DNA of 64,000 bases from Symbiodinium natans (Eukaryota > Sar > Dinophyceae > Suessiales > Symbiodiniaceae): NCBI GenBank assembly GCA_905221605.1, contig CAJNDS010002679.1, positions 339,501 to 403,500 of the forward strand, read 5' to 3'. Of the stretch, positions 19,558 to 31,100 are shown piece by piece. The notes beneath the pieces are model-generated. The model did no database searches, had not been told where the DNA came from, and worked only from the letters and a program-made list of their open reading frames with translations. The number at the start of each line of letters is the position of its first letter. Within the stretch, counting starts at the first letter, position 1. The translations under genes and the position numbers were made by a program.

Positions 19558-19908
19558 GTTCGGAGGCTTAGGGTTTAGGGTTTAGGGTTTCGGGTTTCGG
19601 GTTATGGGTTTAGGCTTGAGGGGTTTAGGGGTTTTAGGCGTTTTGGAGTAAAGGGGTTGACGGGTTTCGGGGTCAGGTTAAGGGTATTCCCCTAGAGAAG
19701 CCCTTAAATGAAATCCCGCTCAAGCCTAGTAGATCCCAAAGATCCTATTTGGTCCAAGGCTTGAGGGGTTTGGGGCTGTTAGGGGTCGTTTATGCTGATT
19801 AGCTGCGGTTTAGGGTTTAGGGTTTAGGATTTCGGGTTTAGGGTTTAGGGTTTAGGGCTTAGGGTTTAGGGTTTAGGGTTTAGGGCCCAGGACCCCTCGC
19901 TCCCCCAG

Positions 19909-19997
19909 GCTGAAGTCGCACGCGCCCCGCGAGCGGCGGGTGGTGAAGCGCCGGTCGGAGCAACCCTTTCCCCTGCGGAATGGCTGAGGACCTTTGG
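19909..19997 (+). CDS. Putative exon
   Basis: Very good acceptor CTCGCTCCCCCAG, frame EVARAPRAAGGEAPVGATL then SPAEWLRTFG, GT at 19998. A second frame is open to TGA (19985). Confidence 0.45.
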
Positions 19998-20009
19998 GTC
20001 GGGGGGGGG

Positions 20010-20088
20010 TTTAGGGTTTAGGGTTTAGGGTTTAGGGTTTAGGCTTTAGGGTTTAGGGTTTAGGGTTTAGGGTTTAGGCTTTAGGGTG
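20010..20088 (+). repeat. TTTAGGG array, 11 units
   Basis: Caps exon 19909-19997 on its right. Confidence 0.95.
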
Positions 20089-20098
20089 AACATGCAGG

Positions 20099-20129
20099 AT
20101 GTCACTTTATGCCATTCTGCTCCTTGCTG
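20099..20129 (+). CDS. Possible first exon encoding a signal peptide
   Basis: ATG 20099 starts MSLYAILLLA, a hydrophobic leader, and stops at a consensus donor GCTG|GTAAGAC. It could be the start of a secreted or membrane protein; the next exon was not identified. Confidence 0.35.
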
Positions 20130-20381
20130 GTAAGACTAGTTTCTCTAGACCCCTGAACCCTAAAATAGCCCGCGCCCGTACAGGAACGGAGTGAGGTTGT
20201 GGAGCATCAGCTTGGGCGCCTCAACCCTAAACCCTACACCTCAAAATCTCGTAACCCTAAACCCTACAGTACCCTAAACCCTAAACCCGAAACTCCAAAA
20301 CCCCTAGACTCCTCAACCTCTGAACCCTGAGACATTTTTTCCGAACCCTACGCCTCTCGTTCCCCCATATCCCAAAAGGGG

Positions 20382-20450
20382 CTGGTTCTTAGAAAGGAAT
20401 GAGGGAATGAGGTACCCTACATCATCATTCCCTACTTACTAAGCACCAGG
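20382..20450. mobile_element. Short inverted-repeat element, ~69 bp
   Basis: CTGGTTCTTAGAAAGGAATGA pairs imperfectly with TCATTCCCTACTTACTAAGCACCAG. It directly precedes the exon at 20451, so it may supply the 3' end of an intron. Confidence 0.55.
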
Positions 20451-20570
20451 GGAAAAACGGGTCCACGCGAAGCAGATGTTTTTGAAAAGCCGGGGGTCCC
20501 AAAAGGGGACGCCCCTGCGATTGGCGCTCTAAATCTGGCAGCTCCATGCACCACAAAGTGTCTGTTTGGG
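20451..20570 (+). CDS. Putative exon
   Basis: Open for 40 codons with coding-like composition (GKTGPREADVFEKPGVPKGD, then APAIGALNLAAPCTTKC). The right edge runs into TTTAGGG. Exact ends unknown. Confidence 0.45.
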
Positions 20571-20671
20571 GTTTAGGGTTTAGGGTTTAGGATTTAGGGC
20601 ATTTAGGGTTTAGGTTTTCGTGTCACAGTCCCACAAACCACACGTTTTGAAAGTCGAGGGTTCAGGGTGTG

Positions 20672-20706
20672 AACGTGGCGGGCATCGGGTGCAACCCCCC
20701 CATCAA
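20672..20706 (+). CDS. Putative exon ending at a family A remnant
   Basis: Frame VNVAGIGCNPPIK, then AAG|GTTTGGTGGCTGAG, where the family A remnant starts. Confidence 0.35.
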
Positions 20707-20707
20707 G

Positions 20708-20758
20708 GTTTGGTGGCTGAGTGGTGCCCTTTTACCCTTTTGGCTTATGGGCTGCCTT
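20708..20758 (+). mobile_element. Internally deleted introner-like element, family A
   Basis: TGGTGGCTGAGTGGTGCCC ... TTATGGGCTGCC keeps both ends of the family but only 51 bp in total. Confidence 0.5.
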
Positions 20759-20965
20759 GTAAACTAAACGGTAAGGGGGTTTAGGGTTGAGGGTTGAGGC
20801 ACCAAGAAAGGGGTTTAGGGTTTAGGGTAAAGCCCAAAAAACGGGGACCCTGATGATCATATGTGGTCGTGGGCTCCAAACTCGGGATAAGCATACCAGA
20901 GCACTGGGAGGGCGGCACCCTAAACCCGAAACCCAAAACCCAAAACCCTAAACCCTAAACCCAGA

Positions 20966-21068
20966 GAGATGGCCGCAAAAATTGAGCTGCTGCCGGATTC
21001 TCAGCACCAGCCGGAACCCCAAAGATGGTTTCCTCCTGTGACTACGGAGACCTGGCTCAAGGTTTTGA
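20966..21068 (+). CDS. Exon 1 of a five-exon chain, unassigned protein
   Basis: Frame MAAKIELLPDSQHQPEPQRW then FPPVTTETWLKVL. A GC donor (TTGA|GCAAG) joins it in frame to 21162, giving WLKVLKPAPGALIPG. ATG 20969 could be a start codon. Chain: 20966-21068, 21162-21232, 21411-21453, 21776-21849, 21964-22078, all phases compatible. No domain recognised. Confidence 0.55.
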
Positions 21069-21161
21069 GCAAGTTTTCAGAAGCCTAAACCCTAAACCCT
21101 AAACCCCCTAAACCCTAAACCCTAAACCCGAAACCCTAAACCCTAAACCCTAAACCCTAAG

Positions 21162-21232
21162 AACCGGCCCCTGGAGCCCTGATCCCTGGCATCACGCCTC
21201 AAATCCTTCAAGAAGCATGCCACTTATCCTGG
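21162..21232 (+). CDS. Exon 2 of the 21-22 kb chain
   Basis: PAPGALIPGITPQILQEACH. The donor is TCCTGG|GTTTAGGG, that is, the first base pairs of the telomere array. CCCTAAA on the left, TTTAGGG on the right. Confidence 0.55.
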
Positions 21233-21410
21233 GTTTAGGGTTTAGGGTTTAGGGTTTAGGGTTTGGGGTTTGGGGCTTGGGGCTTGGGGTTGAGGGTTAA
21301 AGGTCTCGGTTTGAAACGCAGGGGTGAGGGTTTAGGGCTTCGAGGGGGGGCGGGTTTAGGGTTGATCTCGCTCAGCATATGTTTCGCGTAGTCGTGTAGC
21401 GGATCCGCAG

Positions 21411-21453
21411 TTCCGAGAAAGGAAAATCCTGCATTGGTTCCCTACACAACCCT
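21411..21453 (+). CDS. Exon 3 of the 21-22 kb chain
   Basis: Acceptor CGGATCCGCAG, frame FRERKILHWFPTQP, donor CCCT|GTGAGTG. It ends in phase 1 and the next exon begins with the two needed bases. Confidence 0.6.
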
Positions 21454-21654
21454 GTGAGTGTCCCTAAACCCTAAACCCTAAACCTATACCGCTATAATTT
21501 CCTATTAGGGTCAGAGACCAGAGCATTGACATGTTATAGGGTTCTAAAGGGGGGCGAGGAGTTCATGGGGGGTAGTGGGGAGTAATTATTAGGGAACATA
21601 CAACCCCTTGAACCACCCTTCCTTAAGAACCCTAAGCCCTAAAAACGTAAACCC

Positions 21655-21741
21655 TAAGTTCTAAACCCTAAACCCTAAACCCTAAACCCTAAACCCTAAA
21701 CCCTAAACCCTAAACCCTAAACCCTAAACCCTAAACCCTAT
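21655..21741 (-). repeat. CCCTAAA array, 12 units
   Basis: Caps the left side of exon 21776. Confidence 0.97.
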
Positions 21742-21775
21742 ACATGGCTTGCTAAACGCCTTCCGTCTTCCGTAG

Positions 21776-21849
21776 TCATCGCCAAGCGTTTGCCCGACGC
21801 TGCGCGCCGCCGTGCCCCAAAGGGGCTCGGGGCGGACACCCCGGCAGTG
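21776..21849 (+). CDS. Exon 4 of the 21-22 kb chain
   Basis: Acceptor CGTCTTCCGTAG, frame IAKRLPDAARRRAPKGLGAD, donor GCAGTG|GTTGTA. The frame is also open past this donor to 21868. Confidence 0.6.
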
Positions 21850-21963
21850 GTTGTACCAATGAATTTGGGTTTAAGGTTTAGGGTTTAGGGTTTAGGGTTT
21901 AGGGTTTAGGGTTTAGGGTTTAGGGTTTAGGGCACATGTTTCGAAGAGTAATAAGCATTTCAG

Positions 21964-22078
21964 CCTGGCAGTCTGGCCGGAACCGGCGGGGACGCTGGCA
22001 CCGACACGCCCTGCAGTTTGCGTGGGCATGAAAGGGAAGCTCTGCCTGCAGCGGATGCCCTCCAACCTATGAGCCCTG
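21964..22078 (+). CDS. Exon 5 of the 21-22 kb chain
   Basis: Acceptor AAGCATTTCAG, 38 codons (PGSLAGTGGDAGTDTPCSLR, then GHEREALPAADALQPMSP), right edge CCCTG|GTTTAGGG or an earlier GC. Confidence 0.55.
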
Positions 22079-22369
22079 GTTTAGGGTTTAGGGTTTAGGG
22101 TTTAGGGTTTAGGGTTTAGGGTGGGGGTTTAGGGTTGTGGGGTTTAGCTCCGCTTTTGGTGCATGAGAAGGCCAAACCTTCAGGTTCCCTGAGGCCTAGA
22201 AGCCCCTTGAGCCCTACGCCCTAAACCCTGCAAGGCCCATACCTTCTGAACCCCAAGCCGTTGTGGCTTCGGCAGCTGCAGAGCAGGAGCTTCCTCCAAA
22301 AGAGGAACCTCAGACCTTAAGCCTTAAACTTTTAAACCCTAGCCCTAAACCCTAAACTTTTAAACCCTA

Positions 22370-22440
22370 GCCCTAAACCCTAAACCCTAAACCCTAAACC
22401 CTAAACCCTAAACCCTAAACCCTAAACCCTAAACCCTAAA
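22370..22440 (-). repeat. CCCTAAA array, 10 units
   Basis: Preceded by a tandem duplication of AAACTTTTAAACCCTAGCCC at 22326-22375. Confidence 0.95.
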
Positions 22441-22526
22441 TGATGTCTGCTGTGTCCAAAGCTGCGCAGCCATCGCAGGGAGCATAAACAGGGCTCAGGG
22501 CGTTCCAGGCGTCATTATGAACCGTG

Positions 22527-22640
22527 TTGTTGTTTTCTTTGGTTTTTTCTTCTTATTATTAGTATTCTTAGTATGACTCTTCTTATTCTTACTCCTATTC
22601 TTTTTGTTATTGTTATTGTTATTTTATTTTAGCTCTGTGT
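22527..22640. other. AT/pyrimidine-rich spacer
   Basis: TTATTATTA / TTCTTATTCTTAC-type low-complexity sequence, unlike the GC-rich surroundings. It precedes a 77-codon open frame (22683-22916) of Gly-rich, telomere-influenced composition that I do not accept as a gene. It could be an intergenic region. Confidence 0.4.
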
Positions 22641-23719
22641 TTTTAAAGATATCTTTGTGCTTTTGAACGTTGTGTTTGTGGGTTGAATGAGGGTGTGCTT
22701 CGGGCACTTGGGAGGCTTGTAGGTGTGCTGGGGTTTAAGCTGGGTCCCTTGGTTGGGGTTTTGAGGGCTTCCAGGAAAGGTGGCGGGGAGGGGGTGTCTC
22801 CGCATTCGGGTGACTTCCTCGCACCTGGATCGGGGTCGGCCGGAAGAAACGGGAAAGCCGACGAACCCTATACCCGAATTTTCGGGCTAAGGGTGCCCTA
22901 CAATTGCGGAGGGTAAGCCCTCAACCCTAAACCCTAAACCCTAAACCCTAAACCCTAAACCCTAAACCCTAAACCCTAAACCCTATCGGTTGGAGGGTCG
23001 GGTCTTTCAAGCTGCACCGTGGCAAGTGAGACAGTCGCCACTGTCAACCCTCAAGGGGCCCCTAAACCGTGAAACCCTGAACCCCAAACCCTACCTTAAG
23101 AAACCGAAGCCCCTTGTTTTGTAGGTTCTGGCCATAAACGAACCCTTACAGGATTCTTAAGCAACCTGCAAAAAGGTAGGTTTGGGTCCTTGAGGTCACC
23201 CTCCACACCCTCCCGCCCCCCAAAAGCAGAGAACCACGAGCCCACGCAGGCAACTGCCCTCCGTCCTGAGGTGCCTCCAGTGGTGAGCGTGTTGAGGGTT
23301 TTAGTGTTGGGATGTTCCCCCTCATGCTCACCGTGCTTAATGAGGATGGGGGTTTAGGGTTTAGGGTTTAGGGCTTAGGGATAAGGGCTGTTCGTATAAG
23401 GGGGAGCACCGCAGGATACCAGAGAAGAGCCCCCTTTCCTCTCCTTGCGGCTTTGTAGTGTGGGTTTCGGAGCTTAGGGTGTAGGGTGCATGTCTCGAGC
23501 CCGCGAACGAGTCAGGCCCTAAACCCGAACCCGAAACCCTAACCCTAAACCCTAAACCCTAAACCCTATAAACCCTATAAACCCTAAACCCTAAACCCTA
23601 AACCCTTGAGAAAGTTTCGAGTCCCGCCGGGAAGGCTAACTGCACCCTGAAGGGCGCCCCAAGCTGTGTCGGCTTGACGTTCGCGGGGTTTGCAAGGAAC
23701 TTGAAAGGAGTTTAGTGTT

Positions 23720-23815
23720 GGCTAGGTAGTCTTATACAATGGTACCATTGTCGTGTTTGCCTCGCTAGGGTAACTTGCCTATCTGGGCTCTTTAACAGCA
23801 ACCTAGTGTGGGGTT
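23720..23815. mobile_element. Possible inverted-repeat element with 16-bp palindrome
   Basis: GGCTAGGTAGTC ... GCAACCTAGTG, with a perfect palindrome ACAATGGTACCATTGT at 23737-23752. Family not determined. Confidence 0.35.
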
Positions 23816-23941
23816 CAGAGCTGGAAACTACGACCATACGACTGTTTCCCGCAGCCCCTTCCTCCCCCTCGGTAAACCTGAAACCCCTATACCCTAAACT
23901 CCAAACCCTAACCCCCCGCCCCTCGCCCACACTCCTTGCAG

Positions 23942-24059
23942 ATGATGGTGGGCTTGAACGCGCGCGGGCTCCAACCTCAGCGGTCGCAGCTCATCCTCAG
24001 ATGCTGGAGACCGCAACCCCAAGCGCCTTTGATTTTGGGGCCCATTCGCGGCTTTCAAG
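23942..24059 (+). CDS. Putative exon, well bounded
   Basis: Acceptor CACACTCCTTGCAG, 39 codons (DDGGLERARAPTSAVAAHPQ, then MLETATPSAFDFGAHSRLSR), donor TCAAG|GTAACA. A CCCTAAA array follows. It may be an upstream exon of the PPR gene or the end of another gene. Confidence 0.55.
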
Positions 24060-24729
24060 GTAACACCCTAAACCCTAAACCCTAAACCCTAAACCCTAAA
24101 CCCTAAACCCTAAACCCTAAACCCTAAAGCCTAAAGCCCTAACCCCTAAGCTAGTGTCTAAGGGCTGAGATGAAAAGGCGTCGGGTAGTGAAGCATGCAA
24201 GAAGCCCTGGCTGCTTTGGAGGCAGGAGGCCAGCTGTTGGATTTGGTTGCTAGCTTAGGGTTTAGAGGGTCTGGGGTTTAGGGTTTAGGGTTTAGGGTTT
24301 AGGGTGTAGGGTTTCAGCAGATCTCGGCTCCAGCTGTGGGGGGTGGTGGGCACCTGTGCCATGGTGTGGGGCAGCCGTCCGGGCTGGAATTAGCGTCCAG
24401 GCCAGTTAGGGTTTAGGGTTTAGGGTTTAGGGTGTAGGGTTGAGGGTTGTGGGTTGAGGGTTGAGGGTTGATGGTTTAGGGTTTAGGGTTGTCGCCTTGA
24501 GAAAACGCTGTTGACAGAAGAGAAGAACAGTTCTTTAGGTTGCACCAAAGAGTGAGCTGCAATAATCCCCAACTGCTGAAACCCCCTGAATTTCCTGAAC
24601 CCCGTAAACCCTGGAACCCTGGACCCCCTAGACCCCCCCCCCCCCCCTACCCTAAACCCCTAGACCCCTAGACCCCCAAACCCCCTAAACACCCCTAACC
24701 CCTAAATCCCCGAAACCCCCAAACGCTCT

Positions 24730-24810
24730 CCAAGACCGAACTTGTCCAAAGGGCGCGGGGCTGCGGCAGCTTAGTGATGGCGCTCGCTGCCCGCCGCTGG
24801 TTCGAACGAT
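24730..24810 (+). CDS. Possible diverged PPR exon
   Basis: Frame GCGSLVMALAARRWFERC ahead of AACGAT|GTGAGG. The SLVMALAARRW spacing resembles the PPR helix A/B boundary seen downstream, but identity is weak. Confidence 0.25.
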
Positions 24811-25159
24811 GTGAGGTTCAGGGTTGAGGGTTTAGGGTTCTTTTGGCTTACAGGGCATAAGGACTCGGTTTCTCCCTAAGCGCCCTAAGCCCGTGAGCTT
24901 CGAAAACCAGGCGCCCGCGCGCCGCGTGCTCGTGGATGTCGGGAGGTGGACTCGCTCCCCCTGCGTCGACCGTCCTGGCCCAGTGCAAGGCGCAGACCTG
25001 GAGAAAGGGGCACCTTCAGGGGTGGAGGAGATGATGGGGGGATGTTTCGGGACCCTGAAACCCTCAAGCCCAAAAACCGAAGCCCGAAGCCTTACGTCCT
25101 GAACCCCAAACCTTAACCCCCTAAACCCTGAAGCCCCGAGCCCAAAGCCTCCGCGGCAG

Positions 25160-25198
25160 GCCCTAAGTTGGAGACAAGCCATCGGGCTCCTGGACAAG
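25160..25198 (+). CDS. PPR gene, upstream exon (right end uncertain)
   Basis: After CGCGGCAG the frame ALSWRQAIGLLDKA fits PPR helix B (W-QA--LL). The joint to the next exon is not resolved; GACAAG|GCGAGG is the likely GC donor. Confidence 0.55.
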
Positions 25199-28100
25199 GC
25201 GAGGCACAAGGGGACCTAGAGCCTGGCTCGGGTTTGTAGGGTTGAGGGTTTATGGGTTGATGGATTTAAACCCTAGGGGTTCAGGGGTTTAGGGGTGTAA
25301 GGGTTTACGGCTTAAGGGTTTAGGGTTTAGGGTTGAGGTTTGTGGGTGTAGGTCTAGGCTTTAGGGTTTAGGGCTTCGGGTTTTGGGTTTCGGGCTACTA
25401 AGCCCTAAGCCCTAAACCCTAAACCCTCAACCCTGAACCCTAAACCCTAAACCCTAAACCCTAAACCCTCACCGTGGCCAGGATCCGGCTGTTGGGTCCT
25501 CACTCATCGCCCACAATGCCCTGATCAGCGCTACCGGCAAGAGTGGGGCGTGGGAGTGGGGCCTCTTGCTGTGTCCTGCTGGCAACTGGTGGAGGGCATT
25601 GGGTCTCCCTGAAACCCTGAACCCTAAACCCTAAACCCTAAACCCTAAACCCTAAAACCCTAAAACCCTAAAACCCTAAACCTCAAGGTACCTCAGGGAA
25701 CTTGGGCGCGTCCAAGGCTTAGAGCATGTTGGCTGAGTGGATACCCATGCTTTAGGTACGGTTTGGGGCTTAGTAGACGCCCTAAACCCTAAACCCTAAA
25801 CCCTAAACCCTAAACCCTAAACCCTAAACCCTAAACCCTAAACCCTAAACCCTAAACCCTAAACCCTAAACGACGGTTTGGGGATTCAGGGCATGAGAGG
25901 TTCCATCGCATCCCAGCCTGGGATCTCACCCCGGACGTGGTGTCCTACAACTCGGCCATCGATGCCTGCAGCCGTGCCGAAGAGTGGCAGAGGGCACTGC
26001 TTCTATGGCATCCTCTCAGCAGAGCCTGTTGCGTTTTTTCGGCTTTAGTATGCCCAGCTTTTCCTCAAGGCGATGCAAAAACCGTCTACCTCGAAAAGGA
26101 CTCTCCAGCCTTACATCCCAAAGCCGAGACCCCAGAGATAAGCGAACGACGGCTTGACTACCACTTCTCCAGCATAGCTTTTTCATATTTATGACCTCTC
26201 ATCCCTACCTAGTAGTAGAGTAGGTAACCTTTAACCTTTTTGGGGTAGTATAATCCCCTCATAATCCCAATGGTTAGCCTTTAATTCCCCCAGATTACTG
26301 GACAACTAAGCCTATGGAACCCTTTTAAAGCCCCCCAAACCCCAACATCAGCGCTCAAGGCTGCTCCTGGGTCGGGCTGGATCGTCCCAGGAGCGGAATC
26401 TGCGGACTTACAACACCGCCATCTCCGCTTTGGGAAGCCGATGGAAGGCCGCAGGGGGGATTTAGGGTTTTGGGTTTTGGGTTTAGGGTTTAGGGTTTAG
26501 GGCTGGGAGGTTGGCTCAGATTTCGCATCGGGCTCTTTCAGCAAGGCCTTCAAGTGCCTGGGAGTTGGGACCTCTCTTTCTGAGTGGTTTTTTGGTAGGG
26601 CGTCCGGGTAACCCTTCATTTCCCTTGCAGATGGCTCTTGCCCTCTGGAGCGAGATGAGCTTGATGCTACTCTTGCCGGATGTGATCACGTTCAACGCCT
26701 GCATCACTGCATTTGGAGGTGCAGGCGAGTGGCAACAGGCACTGCTCCTTGGCTGGCTGTTGTCGCAACGGAAGATTCCCGAAGGGTGAAGACTGGGTAT
26801 GTTGTGAGATCACGCAAGATTTGTCAGCCATTTTTGTGTACGTTGTGAGATGCCGTAGGACACTGCTTGGGGCTGTTGTGAGGTCACCCAAAATAGAAAA
26901 AAGGTTGCCATTTTGTTGTGGGCATTTGATGTTAGTGTATGCGGTGAGATACCACACGATGGGGGGGGGGGTGCGATTTGTAACCAGAGGTATGTTGTGA
27001 GATCACACAAGGCGGGGGGGGGTACGATTTCAGAGAGCATTAGAGAGCATTAGCTTGTGCGTGTTGGTAGGGCTCGGGTGCTTCAGGGGGGTGGGCCCCC
27101 GCAGTCCTGAGTGCAACAACGGGCGTGACTTCGCTTCTGGAAACCCTTGTCAAAAGCACCTTTGTTTTCCCATGTCTGCTGCCAGCCCAGAAAGATCGCC
27201 TTAGGAAACAACCCTAAACCCTAAACCCTGAACCCTAAACCCTACACCCTCAACCCTACACCCTCAGCCCTCAACCCTAAACCCTCAAACCCTCAAACCC
27301 TCAAACCCTCAAACCCTCAAACCCTCAAACCCTCAAACCCTCAAACCCTCAAACCCTCAAACCCTCAAACGCTCAAACCCTCAAACCCTCAAACCCTCAA
27401 ACCCTCAAACCCTCAAACCCTCAAACCCTCAAACCCTCAAACCCTCAAACCCTCAAACCCTCAAACCCTAAACCCTAAACCCGAAGCCCAGGCTCCTTCT
27501 GCAGCACCTGAGCTCCTGCACAAGCTTGGTTCCTAACCTGGTTACTTACAGCGCGGCGGTGGCGGCTTGCGAGACTCACTCGGCCCTTGGAGTAATGTTT
27601 TGGGGGTTGAGGGATTTGGGGGATTGAGAGCTTAGGATCTTTAAGGTTTTCTAGGGCTTCTTTAGGGGGACGGGGGTCTAGGGTCTAGCGTTTGGTGGAA
27701 TATTTTTGTTCCCCGGAATACTTTCAGCAGGTTTTTGGGTGCAGATGGCCCAACCCAGGAAAGGTCCGCCATGTGGCCACAGGCTTTGTGGCTGCTGCGC
27801 GCCTCGGCGCGCTGAAGTCAACCTCGGCAAGGTTGGCGTAGGGTTTAAGGGCTTCAGCGGTTTAAGGGTTGAAGGGTTTTAGGGGTTTAAGGGGTTAAGG
27901 GGTTCAAGGGTTTATGGGGTTCAAGGGTTTAGGGGTCTAAAAAACACTAAACCCTAAACCCTAGCCCTAAACCCTAAACCCGAAAGCTCAAGGCCCTGAG
28001 CCAAGGCGTCCTCCGGGGCCAGGGCTTGGGAGCCAACGTCATCGCCCACAACGCCACCATGGCCGCCTGCGGCAAGGCGGCTTGGGGGTTGGTTTAGGCT

Positions 28101-31100
28101 TCAGGATTTAGGGTTTTGATTTAGGGTTTAGGGTTTAGGGTGTATCGTTTGTTGGGATGTGTTTAGGGTTTGGGTTTTAGGGTCTAGGGTCGTCGTCGTC
28201 GCCGCCGTCGTCGTCGTCGTGAAAGCACGATTGCCATAGAAGACTGTCATTTATGCATTTTGGTTGCTGTGTTGTTTTCTGGGTTCCTCCTACCACGGGC
28301 TTTGGGTGTCTCAGAGCCAGGCCACCGAGTGGCAGCTGGCCTTGCATCTGCTGGCAGAGCTCCAGCAGGAGCAGGTGGAAAGCAGTGTCATGGCTTGCAG
28401 AAGACGGGGGGCGGGGGCCCTAAAGCCTAAACCCTAAACCCTAAACTACCCTAAACCCTAGACCCTAAATGGGGTTGGGGGTGATAGGGGGCGGTGTGGG
28501 GTTTGAGGGTTGCCCGCTTGTTTTCCGACGAGTTTAGGGTTTAGGGTTTAGGGCTTAGGGTTTAGGGGTTTAGGGTTTAGGGTTTAGGGTTTAGGGTTTA
28601 GGGTTTAGGGTTTAGGTCTTAGGGTTTAGGGGTTTAGGGTACATGGAAACCTACTGCAAGCCTACTGAACCACGTCAGGTGTGGTGACATATGGTGCCGC
28701 CATCAGCGCCTGTGAAAAGGCCAGCCAGACACAAAGCCCTGTGGTCTTGTCTCGGTTGAGGGTGCACAGGGTTTCGGGTTTAGTCCAGCCGATCTGTGGC
28801 TCTTTTTCGATTCTGGGTTCCGTCGTAAGAAGACACCCATACCTAAGAAGCGTGCCCCTGTTATATAGAAAATGGCTACTTGCCTAGCTAGCTGGCCGAG
28901 AAGGCCCTGAGCCTAGGAAACCAGCTCGCAGCGAGCCCCCTAGACCCCCCAACGCCCTTGCACCTACATCCCTACACCTTAAGCGCCAATCCAACACCCA
29001 AAACCCTAAACCCAAAACCCTAAACCCTAAAACTCAAAGCCCTGAACCCTAAACCAAAATTCGGCGTGACTGCGCCGAAGGCCGGCGACTGGCGCAGAGC
29101 GCTGGACCTGCTGGACGACCTTCAGAAGAACCGGCTCGAAGCCAATGCGGGGGGGGGGGGGGGGGGGGGGGAGTTGAGTCGGATGGGAAAGAGGGGAGGG
29201 GTTGAGGGTTTCATCGTCTGGGGTCTAGAGTATGGGGTTGAAACAGCTTGTTGTAGGAGGTTGCTCCAGAGGGTATGCTTACCAGAACATTGAAACACAC
29301 GGATGCATACGATTGGGAGCAAAAGCGCTCCCCGAACGCCCCTGACCTTCAAAGAGAACCCTAAACCCTAAACCGTAAGCCCTAAACTCTAAACCTGATA
29401 AACCCTGAACCCTAAAACCTGATAAAGCTCTGAACCCTGGCAGGTGATCGTCTACAATGCTGCCATGACTGCTCCCTGGTGGCTCATAGCACCCACAAAA
29501 CTTCAACCTCGGCAGCCTTCACACGCAAATCCTAAACCCTAAACCCTAAACCCTAAACCCTAAACCCTGAACCCTGAACCCTGAACCCTGAACCCTGGAA
29601 CCCTAACCCCTCAACCCCAAACCCGAAACCCTAAACCATCAGCATGTCTAGAAGGTGTCTCAAAGGGGGTTCTGTTGGGGTTCATGAGGGCTTGGAGTTA
29701 GTTCCCGTATAGGGTCTCTTGCTTGCGGTCGGAGGGTCGATAGGCTATGGATTATTCATGAAGCGGTCAAGATTCAGTTTTCAGCATACACTAGCTTTGC
29801 GCAGAAGTCGAGGTTTGCCCCCAAAGGTGTTGAGCATCGTCCGTAGATTGAGGTTTGCAGTCGAGGGCTTAGGGTTTAGTGTAGGGTTGAATGCCCCTCC
29901 CAATTTCACAGCATGCCCCATACCCAACCCCCTGCACTGAAAGATGCTCGCCACAAAAGCCCTTGAACCAAAACGCCGAAAAAACCCACACTTCCCCTAA
30001 ATCCGAAACCCTAAACCCTAAACCCTAAACCCTAAACCCTAAACCCTAAACCCTAAACCCTAAACTCATCGAAGCTGCCGAGGCTTGCGGGCGGGCGGTT
30101 GAGTGGTCGACCGCGATGCGCTTGCTTGTGGTCTTGGGCCTTCAGCAGCCCATCCCCCAGATGGCTCAGGTAGGGTTTAGGGTTGAGGGTTTAGGGTTTG
30201 GGGTTTGGGGTTTGGGGTTTAGGATTTAGGGTTTAGCGTTTCGGGCAGTTCTGATGCTTGCAGGGGTTTGTAGGGTTTACGGGGTATAGGGTTTTAGAGT
30301 TTTTGGGGTCCATTTCTGTAAGGGCTTAGAGCTTGTGGCGAACTATGTGCAGAAGAGGTAACCTTTCGCCTCCATGTTATTCGGAAGTAGGTTCCATCAT
30401 ACATAAAAAAACCTCGTTTAGGACACGGGGCTCCCTTTGTTTCATTTCCCGTGCTTAAGTATGCTTTCTCCTTAGGTTCAATGCTTGGTGGGCAAGGGCG
30501 CCAGCAGCATTCAGGCTTTTCTGGTGGGGCGAGTTGGGAGATACCCTAAAACCTAAACCCTAAACCCTAAAACCCTTCGTTCGTGAGGTATGTTTTTCAT
30601 GCCTGGGCTTGTGGGTGTAGAGGTTCATCGGGCTATAAGCCCTAAGTTCTAACCGCTAAGCCCTCGAGCCCTCGGAAGCCCGAAAACCCTGAAGTACGAA
30701 AGCCAGAGGCCCTCTATAAACACCTCCAAAACTGACAAATCCTTAGCCCGAAAAGCCTAAAGCTTTGAAACCCTTGACCAACCTCCAAAGCCCCAAGCCC
30801 CTAAATCCTTAACCCTAAAGCTCTGACACCCCCAAACCCCAAAGCCCTAAACCCTCAAACCCTAAAGCCCACCGACACCTGCTGTTGCGCCTGCAGAGCT
30901 TCCAGAACAGGATTGGGCTGTTGCCGCCCAGTTTCTTCTCAGGCTTCGCGGCCTCATGTTTCGCAAATCAGTGAAGGTGGAAGACATCGAGAAGGCTAAG
31001 AAAACGGAGGTCCAGTTCTTCAACTGGGCCCTCCCGGAAGGAGAAGTTTAGGGTTTAGGGTTTAGGGTTTAGGGTTTAGGAGGGTTTAGGGTTTAGGGTT

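Noticed and set aside
28077-28110. GTTTAGGG as the universal 5' splice site
   Set aside because: In the PPR gene none of the 23 junctions that satisfy frame and repeat spacing uses it; GC donors a few to tens of bases upstream fit better. It is kept as a possibility for a few other exons only.
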